NCBI GenBank assembly: GCA_042088965.1
Contig: JBELLC010000044.1
Span: 1 to 19,890 of the forward strand
Source of the DNA: TMED26 sp042088965
GTDB lineage: Bacteria > Pseudomonadota > Alphaproteobacteria > Thalassobaculales > Thalassobaculaceae
Direction: 5' to 3'
Length of the DNA: 19,890 nucleotides
In this document: positions 15,324-19,890 of the stretch, piece by piece
Position numbering within the stretch: the stretch's first letter is position 1
Layout of the letters: every line of letters starts with the position of its first letter
Notes under the pieces: generated by a model
Seen by the model: only the letters and a program-made list of their open reading frames with translations
What the model was told of the DNA's origin: nothing
The model's database searches: none
Program-made: the position numbers and the translations under genes

Positions 15324-16094
15324 TTAAAAATTATCTTTACGGCTGCGCACTTCAGCGAACACCGCAACAGGGTCGGCGGCTGCCATACCAAGCGCTGCTG
15401 CAAAGCCGGGATCATCAGCACGCAAAAACGGATTGGTTGATTTTTCCGTCCCTAAAACCGACGGCACGGTTGGGATGCCACGCTCACGCAGGCTATCAAT
15501 TTCGACGGCACGCTGATGCAGGCGCGGGTTTTGCCCATCCACGCTTAGCGCAAAGCGGGCATTTGCCTGGGTATATTCATGCGCACAATAAACCTGAGTT
15601 GCGTCTGGCAGGTCCCGCAATTTGCGCAGCGATGTCCACATTTCCGTCATCGTGCCTTCAAAAACACGGCCACAACCAAGGGCAAATAAGGTATCGCCAC
15701 AAAACAGCGCGGCGCTATCGGCAAAATAATAGGCAATATGGCCGCTGGTATGCCCTGGCACTTCAAAAACCTGCGCTTGATGACCGGCAAAGTCATATAC
15801 CTGCCCATCGCGCACCCGCACATCGATGCCAGGAATACGCGCCGCATCATTGTCTGCGCCAACCACGGTGACACCAAATTCTGCCTTTAACTTGCGATTA
15901 CCGCCAGTGTGATCGCCGTGATGATGGGTGTTGAGGATATGTGTCAATTGCCAGCCGCGCGCCGCCAGTTCAGCAACGATAGGCTCTGAGACAGCAGGAT
16001 CAACCACAGCTGTCGCGCCACTGTCAGGGGCATGAACCAGATAAACATAATTATCTGAGAGCACCGGTACTTGCACAATTTCCAAAGCGGTCAT
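15324..16094 (-). CDS. gloB: Hydroxyacylglutathione hydrolase (glyoxalase II)
   Basis: Hydrolyses S-D-lactoylglutathione to lactate and glutathione, the second step of methylglyoxal detoxification. From the ATG at 16094 it is 256 residues, the usual GloB length. The metal site is THHHGDH (His57, His59, Asp61, His62), His115 in VPGHTSGH, Asp134 in FCGDTLF and His172 in YCAHEYT. The C-terminal helical domain is present: CGRVFEGT, PSVLGTEKSTNPFLRAD, and a final RSRKDNF that supplies the Arg/Lys contacts to glutathione. The frame is open 70 codons upstream to 16304, but that extension is not GloB-like and overlaps the divergent MR/MLE gene; AGGA lies about 8 nt before the 16094 ATG. It is divergent from the MR/MLE gene and convergent with the EamA gene. 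Confidence 0.95.
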   Translation of the reverse strand: MTALEIVQVPVLSDNYVYLVHAPDSGATAVVDPAVSEPIVAELAARGWQLTHILNTHHHGDHTGGNRKLKAEFGVTVVGADNDAARIPGIDVRVRDGQVYDFAGHQAQVFEVPGHTSGHIAYYFADSAALFCGDTLFALGCGRVFEGTMTEMWTSLRKLRDLPDATQVYCAHEYTQANARFALSVDGQNPRLHQRAVEIDSLRERGIPTVPSVLGTEKSTNPFLRADDPGFAAALGMAAADPVAVFAEVRSRKDNF

Positions 16095-16106
16095 AGCTAA
16101 CGTCCT

Positions 16107-16156
16107 GTTGGTTTCGTTTAATTTGCGGCCGCACCAACGCCAAACACTGGCGGTTG
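16107..16156. promoter_or_regulatory. Cluster of overlapping inverted repeats between gloB and the MR/MLE gene
   Basis: GTTGGT (16107-16112) pairs with ACCAAC (16133-16138), with a 10-bp palindrome TGCGGCCGCA (16124-16133) between. CAACGCCA (16135-16142) can instead pair with TGGCGGTTG (16148-16156), with one bulged base and a 5-nt loop. The two pairings share CAAC and exclude each other. The region is the 120-bp divergent intergenic gap, so operator sites for one or both genes are the simplest reading. Confidence 0.3.
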
Positions 16157-16214
16157 ACCCCATGACGCCATAGTATAGGCAGCTCTCGCGGCTGATCCAC
16201 AGGAAACATCTGTT

Positions 16215-17312
16215 ATGAAAATCACAAAAGTTGAGACAATCGCTCTGAAAATTCCTTTTGATCTTGGCAAAGAGAAAGCCAACTGGGGGGATCATTTTGT
16301 GCAAAGCCTGGAAACCTTGCTGATCCGGGTTGAGACGGATAATGGCTTGGTCGGCTGGGGCGATGCCTTTGCCTATAATTGTCGGCGTGCGGTGCAGGCT
16401 GCCGTTGAAGATATGATTGCGCCCAAAGTCATCGGTGCAGATGCCCGCGATATCGTCGGTATAAACCGCCGCTTACAACAGGAAAATCATCTTTGGGGCC
16501 GCTACGGGATCACGCTTTTTGCAATTTCCGGCTTGGATATCGCACTCTGGGATTTGGCCGGTAAGGCCGCCGGTTTGCCCCTGGTCCAGTTGTTTGGCGG
16601 CGTTACCTCCACCCGCATCCCAGCCTATGCCAGCCTGTTCCGCTATGGCAATGCCGAGACGGTTGGCCGGGTCACAGCCGAGGTCGCGGCGGCTGGTTAT
16701 GATCATATGAAACTGCATGAAATCACCGTCGAGGCCGTCGCCGCTGCCCGCCAAGCAGGCGGCGATAAAATGGCTATTATGGTCGATACCAATTGCCCTT
16801 GGACGCCATTTGAAGCCTCTGAAATGCTCTGTAAAATGGCCGCTTATGATCCCTTTTGGGTCGAGGAACCCATTTTTCCACCTGAGGATTTTGACGCCTT
16901 GGCGCGCCTACGGGCCGAAACAGGGGTCCGCCTGGCGGCCGGTGAAAACGCCTCAACTGCCTTTCAATTTCAAGCAATGTTTGATGCCGGCGCGGTTGAT
17001 TTTGCACAGCCAAGCGTGACCAAAGTTGGCGGCATCACCGAGTTTCAAAAAATCGCCGCTTTAGCCGAAACAGCCGGGGTTCAGATCATGGCGCATTCGC
17101 CGTATTTTGGTCCGGGCTTTTTGGCCACCTTGCAGCTTGCAGGCGCGATGCCAAACCCTGGCTTGATCGAGCGCTTTTATGCCCGCCTTGAGGGCAATTT
17201 GATGGGACATTGGGTGGATCCAAAAGAGGGGTATTTTCATATTCCCGACGGACCTGGCCTGGGTGCAGACCCAGACCCAGAGGTCATTGCCGCCTTCCGT
17301 GTGGACCGGTAA
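16215..17312 (+). CDS. Enolase-superfamily (mandelate racemase/muconate lactonizing) enzyme
   Basis: A 365-residue cytoplasmic enzyme that abstracts a proton alpha to a carboxylate; members are acid-sugar dehydratases, racemases or epimerases. Metal ligands are Asp191 (MVDTN), Glu217 (WVEEP) and Glu244 (AAGEN). The base motif after strand 2 is Lys166-x-His168 (HMKLHE), and a C-terminal His294 (IMAHSPYFGPG) is in the position of the mandelate racemase His. The aspartate that normally pairs with that His appears to be Ser267 (AQPSVTKVGG). This mixture does not fit a textbook subgroup, so the substrate is left open. AGGAAA is about 9 nt before the ATG. It lies between gloB and the methyltransferase, and is followed by the latter after 21 nt, so these two are probably co-transcribed. 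Confidence 0.9.
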   Translation: MKITKVETIALKIPFDLGKEKANWGDHFVQSLETLLIRVETDNGLVGWGDAFAYNCRRAVQAAVEDMIAPKVIGADARDIVGINRRLQQENHLWGRYGITLFAISGLDIALWDLAGKAAGLPLVQLFGGVTSTRIPAYASLFRYGNAETVGRVTAEVAAAGYDHMKLHEITVEAVAAARQAGGDKMAIMVDTNCPWTPFEASEMLCKMAAYDPFWVEEPIFPPEDFDALARLRAETGVRLAAGENASTAFQFQAMFDAGAVDFAQPSVTKVGGITEFQKIAALAETAGVQIMAHSPYFGPGFLATLQLAGAMPNPGLIERFYARLEGNLMGHWVDPKEGYFHIPDGPGLGADPDPEVIAAFRVDR

Positions 17313-17333
17313 GCAGATCAGGGCAGATAGATA

Positions 17334-18095
17334 ATGTTCACAGACGTTATTGATCTGCGAGATTTTTACCAGAGCCGAAGCGGTCTGGTGGCGCAGCGCA
17401 TGATCCGGCGGCGGATCCGCGCTGTTTGGCCAAATTTAAAGGGTCAATCGATCCTTGGCGTTGGCTATCCAACCCCATATTTGCGGCCGTTTATGAATGA
17501 GGCAGAGCGGGTTGCCGCCGCCATGCCTGCCGCCCAAGGGGTGCTGCGCTGGCCGGCTGATGGACCGGCACGGTCCGTCTTGGTCGACCCCGATGCACTG
17601 CCTTTTTTAGATGCCACCTTTGACCGTATTCTAATGGTCCATGCTGTTGAGGGATCTGACCATCTGGCGGCCCTATTGGCAGAAGCTTGGCGGCTGTTGG
17701 TTGGGAATGGCCGATTATTGGTGGTTGTGCCCAATCGCCACGGCATGTGGACTCGCTCTGACAGCACTCCTTTTGGCCAGGGCCATCCATATACCCATCA
17801 CCAATTGTCACGCCTGCTGCGGCAAAACCGTTTCACACCGATTCAAAAAGACGAAGCGCTGTTCAGCCCCCCACAAGCCCCGCGCGGCTGGGTGCGCAGC
17901 GGCGAGGCCTGGGAAAAGATCGGCCATCGCTGGTTTAATCGGTTTGCCGGTGTGATTATGATCGAAGCCAATAAGCAGCTTTATGCGCCAACACCAAATC
18001 GCCGCCAGCTTTTGGCGCCCGCACGGGCATTCTTGCCCGCCACGAGATCAAAGGTTTCAGCCTCAAACCATCGGTCTGGCCCCGGTGGTCGCTGA
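17334..18095 (+). CDS. Class I SAM-dependent methyltransferase (gloB-associated type)
   Basis: A 253-residue protein of the methyltransferase family commonly found next to gloB in alphaproteobacteria. The N-terminal DLRDFYQSRSGLVAQRMIRR is typical. Motif I is degenerate, ILGVGYPTPYLRPF (about 41-54) in place of GxGxG, which is usual in this family. DALPFLDATFDRILMVHAVE (about 87-106) is the acidic-loop and motif II region, and GRLLVVVPNRHGMW is motif III. The RGWVRSGEAWEKIGHRWF stretch belongs to the C-terminal part. No substrate is known. AGGGCAG precedes the ATG and the MR/MLE stop is 21 nt upstream. The last ~30 residues are basic and low in similarity to what I recall of the family. In other genomes it is directly divergent from gloB; here the MR/MLE gene intervenes. 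Confidence 0.82.
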   Translation: MFTDVIDLRDFYQSRSGLVAQRMIRRRIRAVWPNLKGQSILGVGYPTPYLRPFMNEAERVAAAMPAAQGVLRWPADGPARSVLVDPDALPFLDATFDRILMVHAVEGSDHLAALLAEAWRLLVGNGRLLVVVPNRHGMWTRSDSTPFGQGHPYTHHQLSRLLRQNRFTPIQKDEALFSPPQAPRGWVRSGEAWEKIGHRWFNRFAGVIMIEANKQLYAPTPNRRQLLAPARAFLPATRSKVSASNHRSGPGGR

Positions 18096-18284
18096 TTTCG
18101 AGGCATGGCCGCAGGCCCATACCGCGCCCTTTAAGCCTGCGATCAGCAAACCCGACAGCCAATCTGATAAGCGCGCCAGACTGCCCTTGGTGATAACTGT
18201 TCAGCTTGTGTTTTTGCCGTCAGCTTTGTATTGCTAACAAAAGGCTACTGAAACCATTTCACCTCTTTATTGGACGAACGCCCA

Positions 18285-19001
18285 ATGACCGCGCTGGATG
18301 ACTTGCGTCGTGATATCGACAAGATCGATGACCAATTGTTAAACCTGATTGATCGACGGGTTGAAATTGGCCGAGAAATTGCGCGTGCAAAAGGTCCAAA
18401 CGGCGGCCCCTTTTTGCGCCCTGGGCGCGAAGCAGCCATTTTGCGGCGCCTATCTGACCGTGCAAAGCCGCCCCTTGGCCCGGCGCTTATTGGGCGGATT
18501 TGGCGGGAAATTCTGATTTCCAATCTCGCCCAGCAAACCGCTGTGACTGTCGCCTTTAGCGGTGATGATGGAGTCCGGCTGTTGGTTCGTGATCATTTTG
18601 GCAGCAGCGCTAAATTACACGCCCTCAGCGATAATGCCGCCATCCTCGATGCTGTTGCCAGCGGGCAGGTCTTGCTTGGCGTAATCGCCTTAACAAATGA
18701 TATCGCCGGTAATCCGTGGTGGCGTAGTTTGCTGACAGAGTCTGAAACCACAGTGCAGCCGCGGGTTATCTCACGGCTGCCTTTTTTTGCCGATGGCGGC
18801 GCACTTGAGGCTGTCGTGATTGCTGGTTTTGATAGCGATGCCTCGGGAGATGATGTAAGCTTTTACGCTGGCCGTGAGGGTGCCGAAACAAGCTGGCAGA
18901 TCCATGAAGTTGATGGTCACCCAGAAGACCCAAACCACCAACGCCCTGCGGGCAAATGTATTATTTATTTGGGAACTTACCCGCGGCCCTTTGAGCATTA
19001 A
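18285..19001 (+). CDS. Chorismate mutase (AroQ type) with a C-terminal uncharacterised domain
   Basis: Converts chorismate to prephenate, the branch point to phenylalanine and tyrosine. From the ATG at 18285 it is 238 residues. The AroQ helical domain is residues 1-90: ALDDLRRDIDKIDDQLLNLI, then RRVEIGREIARAKG, then RPGREAAILRRL, with the basic and acidic residues (Arg8, Lys36, Arg48, Glu49) expected in the active site. The remaining ~145 residues (VTVAFSGDDGVRLLVRDHFG onward) are not a complete prephenate dehydratase but resemble the C-terminal part of other alphaproteobacterial stand-alone chorismate mutases; role unknown. A TTG at 18270 would add five residues; the ATG is preferred. The gap upstream (18096-18284) has only a weak promoter-like pair, TTGTGT (18206-18211) and TATTGC (18229-18234). 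A HisC-type aminotransferase follows after 49 nt. Confidence 0.87.
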   Translation: MTALDDLRRDIDKIDDQLLNLIDRRVEIGREIARAKGPNGGPFLRPGREAAILRRLSDRAKPPLGPALIGRIWREILISNLAQQTAVTVAFSGDDGVRLLVRDHFGSSAKLHALSDNAAILDAVASGQVLLGVIALTNDIAGNPWWRSLLTESETTVQPRVISRLPFFADGGALEAVVIAGFDSDASGDDVSFYAGREGAETSWQIHEVDGHPEDPNHQRPAGKCIIYLGTYPRPFEH

Positions 19002-19050
19002 ACCCAGCAACGCTGAGCCTTACAATCGCGTTATATTGAGATAGATCGTC

Positions 19051-19890
19051 ATGGCAGTCGTCACCCCTCGTCCCGCAATTCAACCGCTTGTCCGCTATAC
19101 ATCACAGGTGAAGGGCAAGCGCGAAGGTCAGGTTATTCGTCTTTCCGTCAACGAGGGTGCCCTTGGGCCAAGCCCGTCAGCAATCGCTGCCCTCGACCAG
19201 ATCAAGCCCGAATTGCATCGCTATCCACCAATTGACCTGGATCATTTAACCGACGCCATTGCCAACCATCACGGCATTCCCGACGCCCACCGGATAATTG
19301 TTGGCTGTGGTTCAGATGAGCTTTTGGCAACGCTTTGCCAAGCTTATGTTGATCCAGGTGATGAGGTGATTGTCACACAATATGCCTTTGTCTTGTTTAC
19401 CCACTTGACGCTGATGTCCGGCGGCGTGCCTGTGAAGGCCAATGATCACGGCTATACCGCCAGCGTTGATAATATTTTAGCTGCTGTCAGTGCGCGCACA
19501 AAAATGGTCTTCCTGGCCAACCCCAACAATCCCACCGGCACCTATTTGTCACGTGCCGAAGTGCAACGCTTGCGTGATGGCTTGCCAGAAAACATCTTGC
19601 TGGTGCTGGATGCCGCCTATGCTGAATATGTTGAACGCAATGATTATAGCGCTGGCGTCGCGATGGTTGATCGCTATGAAAATGTCGTCATGCTGCGAAC
19701 GTATTCGAAATTCTACGCCATGGCAGGCTTGCGCTTGTGATGGGCCTATTGCCCAGAGGATATTGCCAAGACTCTGGCCAGCGTAAAACCACCTTATGGG
19801 GTGAACTTGGGCGCTGTCGCCGCTGGTATTGCCACCCTTGAGGATCATGACTTCCATGACAAATCGATGCGTCATAATGTTGATATGATC
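19051..19890 (+). pseudogene. hisC: HisC-type PLP aminotransferase interrupted by an in-frame TGA; 3' end beyond the window
   Basis: A class I/II aminotransferase of the histidinol-phosphate type. Next to chorismate mutase it probably acts on phenylpyruvate or prephenate-derived keto acids rather than only in histidine synthesis. Fold landmarks are LSVNEGALGPSPSA, GCGSDELLATL, FLANPNNPTG, VLDAAYAEY and PLP Lys220 in TYSKFYAMAGLRL. The reading frame meets TGA at 19738-19740, directly after AGLRL, where the family has a conserved Gly (AGLRLGY/W). Translation continues in the same frame with WAYCPEDIAKTL and on to the window edge (KSMRHNVDMI), with no frameshift. A GGA-to-TGA change explains it. 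The 229-residue product would keep the PLP lysine but lose the C-terminal small domain, so it should be inactive. A sequencing or assembly error is the main alternative. The ribosome-binding site is weak (GAGA). Confidence 0.85.

Noticed and set aside
15308..15871. 187-codon open frame on the plus strand opposite gloB
   Set aside because: It is antisense to a fully supported GloB with intact metal motifs; its translation has no recognisable pattern and is rich in His, Arg and Gln, as shadow frames often are.
12291..16094. Two metallo-beta-lactamase hydrolases as a sign of gene duplication
   Set aside because: One is a two-domain GloB and the other a YcbL-type single-domain protein; they differ in motifs and length and belong to separate old subfamilies.
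16095..16304. 70-residue N-terminal extension of GloB
   Set aside because: It would overlap the divergent MR/MLE gene and its promoter, and the 256-residue form matches the GloB family exactly.
19738..19740. UGA recoding (glycine, tryptophan or selenocysteine) in the aminotransferase
   Set aside because: TGA ends other genes here (the ArsR and EamA genes, for example), TGG serves for Trp, and no SECIS-like need exists at a glycine position. A point change or error is simpler.

Overview
The window looks like a chromosomal segment of an alphaproteobacterium, probably Rhodospirillales-like or a marine relative such as the SAR116 group. The class assignment rests on gene content: a tandem RegB/RegA-type redox two-component pair, an archaeal-type class I lysyl-tRNA synthetase, a glyoxalase II next to a small SAM methyltransferase, and a stand-alone chorismate mutase followed by a HisC-type aminotransferase. 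The finer placement is inference. Coding density is high, every gap between genes is under 200 bp, and I see no tRNA, rRNA, CRISPR array, IS element or phage gene.

Layout. Positions 1-1494 hold the C-terminal part of the histidine kinase RegB and the complete response regulator RegA. Facing them at 1513-2760 (-) is a protein with degenerate GGDEF-like and EAL-like halves. It is divergent from an NfsA-type nitroreductase (2876-3709, +), which converges on lysK (3731-5320, -). A large iron-sulfur DinG/XPD-type helicase (5488-8235, +) starts divergently from lysK. Next come a class III CoA-transferase (8317-9534, +) and a small membrane-anchored coiled-coil protein (9562-10056, +). These face an aldo/keto reductase and a DUF2333 protein that probably form a minus-strand operon (10083-12095).

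From 12291 the genes are: a YcbL/glyoxalase-II-like metallohydrolase, an arsR-type repressor overlapping a COG0701 (DUF318/ArsP-like) permease, an EamA-family transporter, and gloB on the minus strand. Divergent from gloB are an enolase-superfamily (mandelate racemase/MLE) enzyme and a SAM methyltransferase. The window ends with chorismate mutase and a HisC-type aminotransferase.

How the genes may work together. RegBA is a global redox switch. The arsR-permease pair looks like a self-contained metalloid-responsive efflux unit: the repressor has a vicinal cysteine pair, the genes overlap by ATGA, and the promoter is AT-rich. GloB completes glutathione-dependent methylglyoxal detoxification. 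Chorismate mutase and the aminotransferase suggest a route to phenylalanine and tyrosine.

The most striking anomaly is in the last gene. The hisC-type reading frame has a TGA at 19738-19740, exactly where the family has a conserved glycine just after the PLP lysine. The protein continues in the same frame after the stop, so this is a single-base nonsense change or a sequence error, not a frameshift. I did not find a large, clearly new multi-gene system. The best novelty candidates are the arsR-permease module, the degenerate GGDEF/EAL protein, the unusual MR/MLE active site, the orphan coiled-coil protein with its start codon in a hairpin, and several palindromes upstream of genes.
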